Shown in pieces: positions 1 to 7,769 of a stretch of 64,000 bases of DNA (position 1 is its first letter; each line of letters starts with the position of its first letter). The DNA comes from Phocaeicola vulgatus ATCC 8482 (GTDB lineage Bacteria; Bacteroidota; Bacteroidia; Bacteroidales; Bacteroidaceae): NCBI RefSeq assembly GCF_000012825.1, contig NC_009614.1, positions 2,976,001 to 3,040,000 on the forward strand. The letters run 5' to 3'. The notes beneath the pieces are model-generated. The model did not search any database. It was not told where the DNA came from and saw only the letters and a program-made list of their open reading frames with translations. The position numbers were made by a program, and so were the translations under genes.

Positions 1-236
1 CGTTTCTCACCCTTTTGTTTGCGGGTATATTCTACGGCAGGATAGACACGCGGCAGTTTGTCGATGTGGACGTAGCGGGCGGACGATCCTGCCAGCCGGG
101 GTAGTATTTCACGCAGTTCCGATATATGCCCTGCTTTGTTCTCTGTCTTTACTTTCTCGAAGAATGCGTCCGTATCGCATAGTGACAAGGCTTCTGTCCC
201 CTGTTCTTCATCTTTCCTGATGAGTGTAATTTTCAT
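1..236 (-). CDS. BT4734/BF3469-like (VirE N-terminal type) protein, partial
   Basis: This is the N-terminal 78 residues of a minus-strand gene that runs off the left edge. The product starts MKITLIRKDEEQGTEALSL and continues with a charged stretch ending near RVYPAVEYTRKQKG. The start resembles the BT4734/BF3469 family of Bacteroides, whose full-length members often carry a VirE-type N-terminal domain and a DUF3987 helicase/primase-like ATPase; that assignment is from memory and only the N-terminus is visible. It is transcribed divergently from the HU-like gene at 642 across a 405-bp spacer. In Bacteroides these two gene types commonly sit together in accessory loci. Function is unknown; a role in DNA replication or mobility is inference. 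Confidence 0.6.
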   Translation of the reverse strand, partial: MKITLIRKDEEQGTEALSLCDTDAFFEKVKTENKAGHISELREILPRLAGSSARYVHIDKLPRVYPAVEYTRKQKGEK

Positions 237-530
237 ATTTGTCTTTCGTTTGAATGTTTTTTTGGTTTTATGTACCTCCCATGGAAAAGATGATGTTCTG
301 TCGTGTGGAGAAGACTGCGTATTGCGAGTGTCTATGTGTGCATATTTTTAGTAAAGATAAGGTTTCTTTCCGGATTCTGCAAATGCTTTCCGGATTAAAT
401 GCCGTCTTTTTCTTTTTCCTTTCTTTTCTGTGTTTTTATTCTTAGTCTCAGTGCATATTCCCCTGTCTCTTATTTGTTTTCTACCTTTTCTTTTCTTATT
501 TTTGTATGTTTGTAATTAGTTATCTACCCT

Positions 531-605
531 TGTGATTAAGTCTGATCATAAAGGTGATTAAAATTAATCACAAAGGTAGTTAAGCTTAATCACATCCGTG
601 ATTAA
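531..605. promoter_or_regulatory. Array of TGATTAA/TTAATCA half-sites in front of the HU-like gene
   Basis: Five copies of a GTGATTAA-type half-site lie within 75 bp at about 532, 554, 564, 586 and 598. They form two palindromes: GTGATTAA-2 bp-TTAATCAC at 554-571 and TTAATCAC-4 bp-GTGATTAA at 586-605. Same-orientation copies are 22 bp apart (532/554 and 564/586), about two helical turns. The array lies 37 bp upstream of the HU-like start and between two divergent genes, which is where an operator would be expected. The bound protein is not identifiable from sequence. The rest of the 237-641 spacer is AT-rich with no gene. Confidence 0.6.
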
Positions 606-641
606 TAGATATTGAACTTTCATCAATAAAAAAAGAACAGT

Positions 642-1265
642 ATGGCAATACTATTTGATTGGTACGAGAATCCCAAAACCTCTGAGCAACAAGGGGAAGA
701 GAATATGTTGCATCCGCGTCTCCGGCTGAATGGGAAAGTAAGCACGGCCCAGCTCCGTGCCCGTATACAGAAATATTGTACATTGACGGAAACGGATGTA
801 ATAGCCGTGCTCGATGCGCTGTCACACGCCATGGGCGAGGAATTGGCGGAAGGCAGGCAGGTGCATCTGGACGGCATCGGCTTTTTCCGTCCCAATCTGG
901 TGAGCACCGAGCCGGTAACCGAAAAGACGAAACGTAAAAATACAAAGGTAAGGCTTAAGGGGATTGTTTACCGCCCCGACCGATTATTGATGGATGAGGT
1001 GGGGAAGGTAAAGGTGCAGCGTACCCGGTTCTCGTTTCATTCAAGTAAACTGACCGATGAGGAAATTGACGCATTGCTGACGGAGTTCTTCACAACTCAT
1101 GATTTTGTGCAGCGGAAAAGTTTCCAGCTTCTTTGCAGTATGACACAAAGTACGGCCAGCCGCCATTTACACCGCTTGTGCGAGGAAGGAAAGCTGAAAA
1201 ATGTGGGACTTCCCAAACAACCGGTTTATAAGCCGATAAATGGGTATTATGTTGTGAATGAATGA
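642..1265 (+). CDS. HU-like DNA-binding protein with C-terminal winged-helix-like extension
   Basis: This 207-residue protein is more than twice the length of a classic HU protein. Residues about 30-115 fit the Bacteroides HU-like fold: the stretch around DVIAVLDALSHAMGEELAEG and HLDGIGFFRPNL matches the helix-helix plus beta pattern, and a basic arm (EKTKRKNTKVRLKG) follows. Residues about 135-205 (TDEEIDALLTEFF, then TQSTASRHLHRLCEEGKL) look like a winged helix with a recognition helix, so the protein may bind specific sites as well as bend DNA. It is divergent from the BT4734-like gene. The start at 642 follows the operator-like array. Target and role are unknown; autoregulation through the upstream array is a hypothesis. 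Confidence 0.8.
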   Translation: MAILFDWYENPKTSEQQGEENMLHPRLRLNGKVSTAQLRARIQKYCTLTETDVIAVLDALSHAMGEELAEGRQVHLDGIGFFRPNLVSTEPVTEKTKRKNTKVRLKGIVYRPDRLLMDEVGKVKVQRTRFSFHSSKLTDEEIDALLTEFFTTHDFVQRKSFQLLCSMTQSTASRHLHRLCEEGKLKNVGLPKQPVYKPINGYYVVNE

Positions 1266-1292
1266 TTTAAGTGAGATGTGCAAGAAAATAGG

Positions 1293-1395
1293 AGTGAGGG
1301 CATGAGGGCAATGCTCTCACTTTTTAACATGCCCTCACTGTGTGTAGTGGTTTAATAATGAGTAGGTTATGACTTTTAGTGAGGGCATGAGGGCA
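1293..1395. repeat. AGTGAGGGCATGAGGGCA direct repeats and related 10-mers
   Basis: An exact 18-bp repeat, AGTGAGGGCATGAGGGCA, occurs at 1293-1310 and 1378-1395. Between them are related units in the opposite orientation, ATGCTCTCACT near 1311 and CATGCCCTCACT at 1329-1339/1340. The same family recurs in inverted orientation at 60.33-60.44 kb. The repeats follow the HU-like gene directly. The 1266-1528 spacer contains nothing else that I can support, and no gene. Confidence 0.75.
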
Positions 1396-1528
1396 TAAGT
1401 GGGTGCAACTTAATATAAAAAGTTGTTTTACCACCAGATTTGTTTACCATCAACGTATGTGAACGGACGTTCTTCTGTTTTCCGTGTGTGTGCAGAAATA
1501 GATAAAATAGTTGAAGTCCGTTACTAAA

Positions 1529-1557
1529 ATAGGGAAATCCCTACCAACTAATAGGGA
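1529..1557 (+). promoter_or_regulatory. Composite ATAGGGA element upstream of the His/Ser-rich protein gene
   Basis: A 15-bp palindrome ATAGGGAAATCCCTA lies at 1529-1543, followed by a 7-bp spacer and a further ATAGGGA at 1551-1557. The two ATAGGGA copies are direct repeats 22 bp apart. The element ends 5 bp before the -33 box of the downstream promoter, the position of a class II activator site. The same composite element, with the same 7-bp spacer, occurs on the minus strand at 39216-39244. The regulator is unknown. Confidence 0.65.
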
Positions 1558-1562
1558 TTTTC

Positions 1563-1595
1563 TTTGTTATGAACTGAAACCTCTGGCTATCTTTG
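1563..1595 (+). promoter_or_regulatory. Bacteroides-type -33/-7 promoter
   Basis: TTTG at 1563-1566 and TATCTTTG at 1588-1595 are separated by 21 bp, matching the Bacteroides primary sigma pattern TTTG-N19-21-TAnnTTTG. Transcription should begin near 1600. This rules out the in-frame upstream ATG at 1511 and supports translation starting at 1634 or 1640. Confidence 0.75.
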
Positions 1596-1633
1596 CACTA
1601 GAAAAAGTAGATAGAATAACAAATAAAACAGGT

Positions 1634-3040
1634 ATGAGTATGAAAAAGATTGTATTAGCTTCGCTTATGATGGTGTGCTTGCCTTATTGGGCAATGTCAC
1701 AAAGCGTTGATGACGACCTTTATTTCATCCCTAAGAAAAAAGCTGAAAAGAAAGAGGAGGTTAAGCAAGAGGTGAAAGTGGTGGTTCCGCAGAAGCAGAA
1801 CACGACTACCGTTTACGCAGCCCCCGGTTCTACAGTGGTAGTGAAGGATGTGAAAGGAAAAGTGCGCGATGTGGATGAGTATAATCGTCGTTATACTTCA
1901 CGAGATAATAACTTCTCGATGGAGAATGATACCTTGTATATTGAGGAGAAACCTTTGAATGAGAGAGGGGAATGGGTTAATGGTTTTGAGGGCTCTCAAG
2001 ACGATTATGAATACGCGATGCGTATCGTCCGTTTCCGCAATCCCCGTTACGCCATTCCGGTAAGCAGTCCGCTCTATTGGGATGTGGTTTACGGTTTGCC
2101 TTCATGGGATTGGAATGTATATGATGACGGATTGTATGCATACGTTTTTCCCACTTACACGAACCGCTTGTGGTGGGATTGGCGTTGGAATTATCCATAT
2201 GGCGCCAGCTGGGGATTCAGTTGGGGATGGAGTTCGCCGTGGTACTACAATAGCTGGTACTATCCCGGTTATTGGGGTGGCGGCTACTGGGGTGGCTATT
2301 GGGGCTACCATCATCACCACCACCATCATTATTATCCGCATTATTCCGGTCACGGTTGGGGCGGCGGCTACTGGGGAGGCGGTCATGGATGGTATGGCTC
2401 AAGCAGACGTAATCCGGGAATACATGCCGGAAGATACACCAACAGCTATGGCTCTTCACGCCCAAGCCGGAATAATTATGTGAATAGTTATGATAGGAAT
2501 AGTCGTAATTCGTATGTAGGAAATTCCAGACAAAATGTCCGTAATAGTGCTAATAGCTATCGTACCGCAACACGTAACGGATCTTCATCAGGAAGAGTGG
2601 TTTCGGGATCTGACGGTGTAAATTCGGTTCGTCCTAATAGAAGCGCTATCAGAACCCGTACAGGAGCAACTCTTTCACCAAGTCAGGCTGCAGGAGTCCG
2701 TCCGGGTAATTCGTATTCACGTCCGACAGAAGGAAGGGGTTCTTCCTATACCAGACCAAGCAGTACCCGGAGAAGTGTGGGAAATGCAGCAGGATCTGCT
2801 TATCAGAGAACAGGGGCTGCAAGCCGTGGCGCTTATCGTAACAATAGTGGCGTTTCGAACTCTCGCAGCAGTTCATATTCCCGTAGCAGCAGTCCTTCCC
2901 GTAATAGTTCGTCTAACTCTTACCGTAGTAGTGGAACTTCTTCTTCCCGTAGTAGTTTTTCTAGTGGCGGTGGGGCTTCCCGTAGTTCCGGAGGCGGTGT
3001 TTCCCGTTCAAGTGGCGGTGGCAGATCGCGTACCAGATAA
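1634..3040 (+). CDS. Secreted Trp/Tyr/Gly/His-rich protein with Ser/Arg-rich tail
   Basis: The 468-residue product begins with a signal peptide (MKKIVLASLMMVC...AMSQ), so it is exported. A Lys/Glu-rich stretch and a short conserved-looking region follow. Then comes a segment very rich in Trp, Tyr and Gly, ending in a run of seven histidines (about 2310-2330), and finally a tail of about 200 residues dominated by Ser, Arg, Asn and Gly. I do not recognise a named family. The His run could bind metal, and the low-complexity tail may be disordered or surface-attached; both are inference. The start at 1634 is chosen because the promoter lies at 1563-1595 and the signal peptide follows directly. 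It may be co-transcribed with the porin gene 43 bp downstream. Confidence 0.7.
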   Translation: MSMKKIVLASLMMVCLPYWAMSQSVDDDLYFIPKKKAEKKEEVKQEVKVVVPQKQNTTTVYAAPGSTVVVKDVKGKVRDVDEYNRRYTSRDNNFSMENDTLYIEEKPLNERGEWVNGFEGSQDDYEYAMRIVRFRNPRYAIPVSSPLYWDVVYGLPSWDWNVYDDGLYAYVFPTYTNRLWWDWRWNYPYGASWGFSWGWSSPWYYNSWYYPGYWGGGYWGGYWGYHHHHHHHYYPHYSGHGWGGGYWGGGHGWYGSSRRNPGIHAGRYTNSYGSSRPSRNNYVNSYDRNSRNSYVGNSRQNVRNSANSYRTATRNGSSSGRVVSGSDGVNSVRPNRSAIRTRTGATLSPSQAAGVRPGNSYSRPTEGRGSSYTRPSSTRRSVGNAAGSAYQRTGAASRGAYRNNSGVSNSRSSSYSRSSSPSRNSSSNSYRSSGTSSSRSSFSSGGGASRSSGGGVSRSSGGGRSRTR

Positions 3041-3083
3041 GTAGCAGATTAAACCAGACTGTTGTATTTAATAGAATTGATGT

Positions 3084-4655
3084 ATGAAAAATAAAGTAAT
3101 AGTAACCGCTTGTACGTTGCTGGCAATGGCAACGGCAAGCGCACAAAATGCTTATGATGCGGAAAAGTTGCTGGGGAATGACTTGAATGGAACAGCACGA
3201 TTTGTTGGTATGGGTGGTGCCATGGGAGCTTTGGGAGGTGATATATCTGTCATGAGTTCCAACCCTGCGGGTATCGGCATTTTTCGTAGTAATGATGTGT
3301 CCGTTTCTTTTGGTTTTAATAATACTTCGACAAAGAGTAACTTTAGTGGCGTGTCAATGAATGAAGACAAAACGCGCGCTTCATTTGACCAGATTGGATT
3401 TGTTTATAGCAATAAGATAGGCAACAATACTTCTTTGCGTTTTGTGAATTTCGGATTCAATTACCATAAAAGTAAAAACTTCAACCGCCTTTTCTCTATG
3501 GGAGGGGCGTTGGATAATATGTCACAAAGCTTCCAGCTGGCTCAGGAAATGGAACGATATGGATTGACGGAAAGCGAGTTTAATGACATACTGGATGCGA
3601 AGAATCCTTATACCAAATATTGGAACCAGTTACCTGTTTTAGGAGTAATGGGGGTGAGAACCGGTGTGGTTGACTGGTTTAATGATCCTGAAAAAAACAT
3701 TCATGCTCCATGGGGGTGGAATGGTTTTAACAATAACTTCTTTAGTAAGGAAACTGGAGGTATCAGTCAATATGATTTTAATGTTTCATTCAATATTGAA
3801 GACAGGGTCTATTTAGGAGCTACCTTGGGGGTCTATGATGTGAATTATGACCGTTATACTTCTTATACGGAAAATTTGAATGATGATAAGGGTGCGGATA
3901 ATGGGGGGTATACATTGGATAATTATTATAGACTGGAAGGAACTGGTATGGATTTGAAGTTGGGGGTTATTGTACGTCCTATAGAAAGTTCTCCTTTCCG
4001 TTTGGGATTTGCCGTTCACACGCCTACATGGTATGATTTAAGAGAAAGCTATAATGCCACTTTATCTTCTGATATTTTAGCTTATGAAAAACCCTATATC
4101 CAGACATTGAGTGATTTTCTGGTAACTCCGGAATATGATTATTTGACCTATGATTATAATCTTACTACTCCGTGGAAATTTAATGTCAGCGCGGGTACTA
4201 CTTTTGCGGGTGCGGTGGCAGTAGGTGCGGAATATGAATATCAGGATTATTCTTCCAGTAAGCTGAAGGATGTGGATGGTTATGAATTGGGAGATCAGCC
4301 TAGCGTTGAGAATTATCTGAAAGGTGTCCATACTTTCCGTATAGGAATGGAAACGCGGATCATACCTGAGTTTAGCATCCGTGCAGGGTATAATTATTCT
4401 TCGGCTGCATTTTCAAAAGATGCTTATAGTGCCTTGTCTTTATATAGCACGCGTACTGATTTTAATAATACGGAGTCTAAGAATACCTTTACGTTTGGTC
4501 TTGGATACCGTGGCAGTGTAATTTATGCGGATTTGGCATATAAATATGATATGTATAAATCAAACTTTTATGCTTTTGACGATATAGATCTTCCGGCAAC
4601 TAAAGTGGACAATGAACGGCATCAGCTCTTGCTGACAGTCGGCGCCCGCTTCTAA
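3084..4655 (+). CDS. OmpP1/FadL/TodX-family outer membrane transport protein
   Basis: The 523-residue protein has a signal peptide ending near ATASAQ. Its N-terminal block (TARFVGMGGAMGALGGD, then SSNPAGIGIFRSN) is typical of Bacteroidetes FadL/OmpP1 proteins, sometimes annotated as hemin receptors. The remainder alternates short aromatic-rich strands, as in a 14-stranded beta-barrel, and ends RHQLLLTVGARF with a terminal phenylalanine as expected of outer membrane barrels. The family moves hydrophobic compounds across the outer membrane; the substrate here is unknown. It follows the His/Ser-rich secreted protein by 43 bp and ends at a strong convergent terminator. Confidence 0.85.
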   Translation: MKNKVIVTACTLLAMATASAQNAYDAEKLLGNDLNGTARFVGMGGAMGALGGDISVMSSNPAGIGIFRSNDVSVSFGFNNTSTKSNFSGVSMNEDKTRASFDQIGFVYSNKIGNNTSLRFVNFGFNYHKSKNFNRLFSMGGALDNMSQSFQLAQEMERYGLTESEFNDILDAKNPYTKYWNQLPVLGVMGVRTGVVDWFNDPEKNIHAPWGWNGFNNNFFSKETGGISQYDFNVSFNIEDRVYLGATLGVYDVNYDRYTSYTENLNDDKGADNGGYTLDNYYRLEGTGMDLKLGVIVRPIESSPFRLGFAVHTPTWYDLRESYNATLSSDILAYEKPYIQTLSDFLVTPEYDYLTYDYNLTTPWKFNVSAGTTFAGAVAVGAEYEYQDYSSSKLKDVDGYELGDQPSVENYLKGVHTFRIGMETRIIPEFSIRAGYNYSSAAFSKDAYSALSLYSTRTDFNNTESKNTFTFGLGYRGSVIYADLAYKYDMYKSNFYAFDDIDLPATKVDNERHQLLLTVGARF

Positions 4656-4689
4656 GAATTTATTGTGAGTCTAATATAATTAACCTGTG

Positions 4690-4724
4690 ATATACCGGAA
4701 GAACTTTATAGGCTTCCGGTATAT
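4690..4724. terminator. Bidirectional terminator
   Basis: A 12-bp perfect stem (ATATACCGGAAG at 4690-4701 with CTTCCGGTATAT at 4713-4724) and an 11-nt loop are followed by a T run. It lies between the convergent porin gene and the DUF4421 gene and can serve both. Confidence 0.85.
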
Positions 4725-4727
4725 TTT

Positions 4728-5855
4728 TTATTTATCGCGGAATTCTTTCCTTTTCCAGAAGTTGAATCCTGCATATACACGAACGGTTCCGAATGTATTA
4801 GTGAGAGAGAAATTCCTTTTCCGATAATCGTATGTATGCATCACCAGTGAAGCACCTACAAAGTACTTGTTGGTATTATAGACCACGGCGGCACGTGTTA
4901 TCAGGTCAAAATTGATATCCTTTATCCAATGATTGTCGGTGTTAGGCGTATCGTCTATTTTTGATTTTTTATAGGCAATGGCCGGTAAGAGTGAAAGATT
5001 GGAAACCCAGTTTTTTGCAAATACCCAGTTATAGCCATAACCCACGTTGATGCTGTAATCAGAATATTTCACTTTCTTGAAAAGCAGGGCATCATGCAGT
5101 TGGGCTCTCACTTCACCGGGAAGCTTTTCGTAATCAAAAGATATGTTGTGCTGGGAATAAGAAAAGCCCGCCATCAGGGAACCCGCGCTTTTACGCTGGT
5201 TGGTGGACTGGCTATAGGCTGCCGGATAAGAGAATTTTTTATAATTGAAAATCCAATAGGCGTTCAGTCCTTTGATTTTACTTTGCAATCCGTTGAAATT
5301 CAGATTTTTAATGGGAGTTTTCAGGTCAAATCCGCTGGAAGAACGTATCTTGAAATCGCTTCCTGTCTTTCTGTAATATAAATCCACACCAAATTTGGAA
5401 CTATAAAGATTCAGTGCCATTTCGGTTTTCTTGGCCTTGTTCTTGTGTCCGCCGAAAATATCTTTTACATCGAAAGAATATCCTAGAAATATCCAGCGCC
5501 ATCCGAAATAGACCCCCAGCTTGAAACTGGCATTGGGGGAGAATCCCAAACTTTGTTCGCCGTTGTTTCCTTTACTGCCTAACCGATAGTATTCGTACCA
5601 ACTGCTGGATTCCAGCATGAAAGCCAGATTGTAGAGGTTAGGCGAGATATAGGTGGTATCGACCGCGTTGAATTCTTTTCCCACTTTCCTGATTTTTCTT
5701 CCGGTATGACGGACAGTTGTCGCTATTCCATCGGTCAATGTAATGAGAACACCCTTGTTGTCCTGTACTGTCGAGTCCTTCTGTTCCGCTTGTGCATATA
5801 CACCGAGGGCGGAAAGGAAAGACAGACAAAACAGGCATAATTGACGGATGTCCAT
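4728..5855 (-). CDS. DUF4421 domain protein, probable outer membrane beta-barrel
   Basis: The 375-residue product has a signal peptide (MDIRQLCLFCLSFLSALGVYAQ) and then reads as a barrel with alternating aromatic and polar strands. Segments such as TYISPNLYNLAFMLESSSW and FGWRWIFLGYSFD match the DUF4421 family of Bacteroidetes envelope proteins. No catalytic motif is visible and the biochemical role of the family is unknown. It is the last gene of a minus-strand run that begins with the Gfo/Idh gene 9 bp upstream, so the two may be co-transcribed. Confidence 0.75.
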   Translation of the reverse strand: MDIRQLCLFCLSFLSALGVYAQAEQKDSTVQDNKGVLITLTDGIATTVRHTGRKIRKVGKEFNAVDTTYISPNLYNLAFMLESSSWYEYYRLGSKGNNGEQSLGFSPNASFKLGVYFGWRWIFLGYSFDVKDIFGGHKNKAKKTEMALNLYSSKFGVDLYYRKTGSDFKIRSSSGFDLKTPIKNLNFNGLQSKIKGLNAYWIFNYKKFSYPAAYSQSTNQRKSAGSLMAGFSYSQHNISFDYEKLPGEVRAQLHDALLFKKVKYSDYSINVGYGYNWVFAKNWVSNLSLLPAIAYKKSKIDDTPNTDNHWIKDINFDLITRAAVVYNTNKYFVGASLVMHTYDYRKRNFSLTNTFGTVRVYAGFNFWKRKEFRDK

Positions 5856-5864
5856 AGGCAGAAA

Positions 5865-6854
5865 TCAGAGTTTGTCAAGTATACGGTCCATTACCCAGTT
5901 GGTGGGTGTCGCACTGATGCCGTCGCAGGTACAGACAGCTTTTCCCTGCAAGTGTTCTACTACGGCTTTTATGAGCGGAAGTTGTACATGAGGGGGATTT
6001 TCGGGAAGAAACTCCTCGCGGCCTCTTTCAGTATGCAGGGCGATGGGATCGTAAGTGAAAACAGAGAAACAGATCATTCCCTTGTCTCCGATGATTTCTA
6101 TACGGTCTTCCTTGGCCGATTCATGGGCAACGAAACACCATGATCCTGATCCCGGCAGACCGGAATCAAATTTGAAGCAGGCACTTATCGTATCTTCTGC
6201 CGGATATAACCCGCCACGGTTGCTCTTGTATCCTTGGGCTTCGAGAATGCAGCCGAACATATCTTGTAGCAAATCCAGCTGGTGAGGAGCCAGATCATAG
6301 AAATAACCGCCGCCGGCAATATCAGGTTGTACACGCCAGGGAAGGTTGGTACTGTTGTAATCCAAAGCGCGGGGAGGCTGGGCGAAACGTATCTGTATGT
6401 TGATGACATTGCCTATTTCTCCGTCCTCTACCATCTGGCGTACTTTTTGGAAATAAGGAAGATAGCGTCTGTAATAAGCTACGAAACAAGGAATTCCTGT
6501 TTCCTGTGATATGCGGTTGATGCGTGCACAGTCTTCATAGCTGGCCGCCATAGGTTTCTCGATGTATACGGGCTTTCCTGCCTTCATGGACATAATGGCA
6601 AAAGTGGCATGAGAAGAGGGGGGAGTGGCTATATAAATAGCATTGACATCTTCATCTCCTATTAACTGCTGCGGATCGGAGTACCAGCGGGGAATGTTGT
6701 GTCTTTTGGCGTATGATTGAGCTTTTTCTTTGTCACGGCTCATTACGGCCACTACCTCTGAACCTTCGATCAGGGCAAAGGCTGGTCCGCTTTTCTTCTC
6801 GGTCACTTCTCCGCAACCGATGAAGCCCCATTTTACTTTGTCTAATTTAACCAT
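5865..6854 (-). CDS. Gfo/Idh/MocA-family NAD(P)-dependent oxidoreductase
   Basis: The 329-residue protein has an N-terminal Rossmann fold with the GFIGCGEVTEKK dinucleotide-binding turn at about residues 10-21, followed by the hallmark EKPMA motif near residue 99. The C-terminal half carries the family's mixed beta-sheet substrate domain (GGGYFYDLAPHQLDLL contains the conserved catalytic-type His region). These enzymes oxidise sugars, inositols or related alcohols with NAD(P); the substrate cannot be read from sequence. No signal peptide is present, so it is cytosolic. A TATCTTTG -7 box on the minus strand at 6904-6911 fits a leader of about 40 nt. Confidence 0.85.
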   Translation of the reverse strand: MVKLDKVKWGFIGCGEVTEKKSGPAFALIEGSEVVAVMSRDKEKAQSYAKRHNIPRWYSDPQQLIGDEDVNAIYIATPPSSHATFAIMSMKAGKPVYIEKPMAASYEDCARINRISQETGIPCFVAYYRRYLPYFQKVRQMVEDGEIGNVINIQIRFAQPPRALDYNSTNLPWRVQPDIAGGGYFYDLAPHQLDLLQDMFGCILEAQGYKSNRGGLYPAEDTISACFKFDSGLPGSGSWCFVAHESAKEDRIEIIGDKGMICFSVFTYDPIALHTERGREEFLPENPPHVQLPLIKAVVEHLQGKAVCTCDGISATPTNWVMDRILDKL

Positions 6855-6942
6855 GGTAATAACTTTTTTGTCATTCCGCTTAAAATAATAACAATTTATA
6901 TTGCAAAGATAGGACTATTTTGCAATTTCAGCCGGATAAAAA

Positions 6943-7761
6943 TCAGTTATTGTAATATTTCTTGCGCAACAGTTTGAATGCAGGAGTCTTGACGTAGTCA
7001 TTTAACCAGGAATTCAGGCTGTCAAGCAATATTGGAGAATGTTTGCTTACTCCCCATGAATAGAATTGTGAGAAGCTGATGGCTGTTTCTATATCCAATT
7101 GTGGAAAATCATTGATGGAGGCTTTGGCAATGCTCTCGTCGCATACGGCATAGTCTATGTCACCATGTGCTACCATGGCCAGTAATTGTTCTTGTCCGTA
7201 TTTCTCCACTTCTTTGATATAGATGGTATCGCCTATTTCGTTACTTAAATTATGTATGCGCAGGATGGCAGGTGAGTTTTTGACTAGATGAAGGGTCTTG
7301 CGGGCTAGTTCCAACTGGCTGTGAATGTACAGACTATCGTTTTCTTTTTCGGGTTTACGCTGTACCAGTACTTGTTTGTTCAGTATAATGGGGCGGGTAA
7401 ACAACAGGGAGTCTTTGTATTCTGTGGTAACTACCGTGCTGTTGGCCAATATATCGTATGTTCCTTTTTGTACGTCTTCCAGTCTTTTGGAAAAGCTCAT
7501 TTCAGGAGTGATTTCCGGTTTCAGTCCTTTGCTGTGTGCAAAAGCATGGAGCAGTTCGTAGTGGAAACCGGAAACGGTGTCGCCGTCGGCATAAAAACTG
7601 ATAGAATTGTACTCGGTAACGGCACGCAGGATTCCCGATGCCGCTATTTCTGCATAATCGCGGGGCAGACTGGTTTCAGCCTCCGTTTTCTTTTTGAAGA
7701 AGATGGAGGATAGGGTTACTGCAAGGATACCCATCAGAATGTATTTCAGATATTTTCTCAT
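6943..7761 (-). CDS. Membrane-anchored solute-binding (SBP_bac_3/MltF-N-like) protein without a lytic domain
   Basis: The 272-residue product has an N-terminal membrane anchor (residues about 7-22) and then a periplasmic-binding-protein fold of the type 3 family. Features include GTYDILANSTVVTTEYKDS and HGDIDYAVCDESIAKA, both very close to the N-terminal half of MltF. It lacks the transglycosylase domain that the paralogue at 61272-62651 keeps. The reading frame can be extended to a TTG at 7773 that overlaps the porin stop, but the ATG at 7761 directly precedes the anchor and is preferred. It is translationally close to the porin gene upstream, which suggests joint function in sensing or binding a small ligand at the envelope. 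Confidence 0.75.
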   Translation of the reverse strand: MRKYLKYILMGILAVTLSSIFFKKKTEAETSLPRDYAEIAASGILRAVTEYNSISFYADGDTVSGFHYELLHAFAHSKGLKPEITPEMSFSKRLEDVQKGTYDILANSTVVTTEYKDSLLFTRPIILNKQVLVQRKPEKENDSLYIHSQLELARKTLHLVKNSPAILRIHNLSNEIGDTIYIKEVEKYGQEQLLAMVAHGDIDYAVCDESIAKASINDFPQLDIETAISFSQFYSWGVSKHSPILLDSLNSWLNDYVKTPAFKLLRKKYYNN

Positions 7762-7769
7762 ATAGACCG

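Noticed and set aside
1511..1633. In-frame N-terminal extension of the His/Ser-rich protein
   Set aside because: It contains the ATAGGGA element and the -33/-7 promoter, and the signal peptide begins at 1634-1640.
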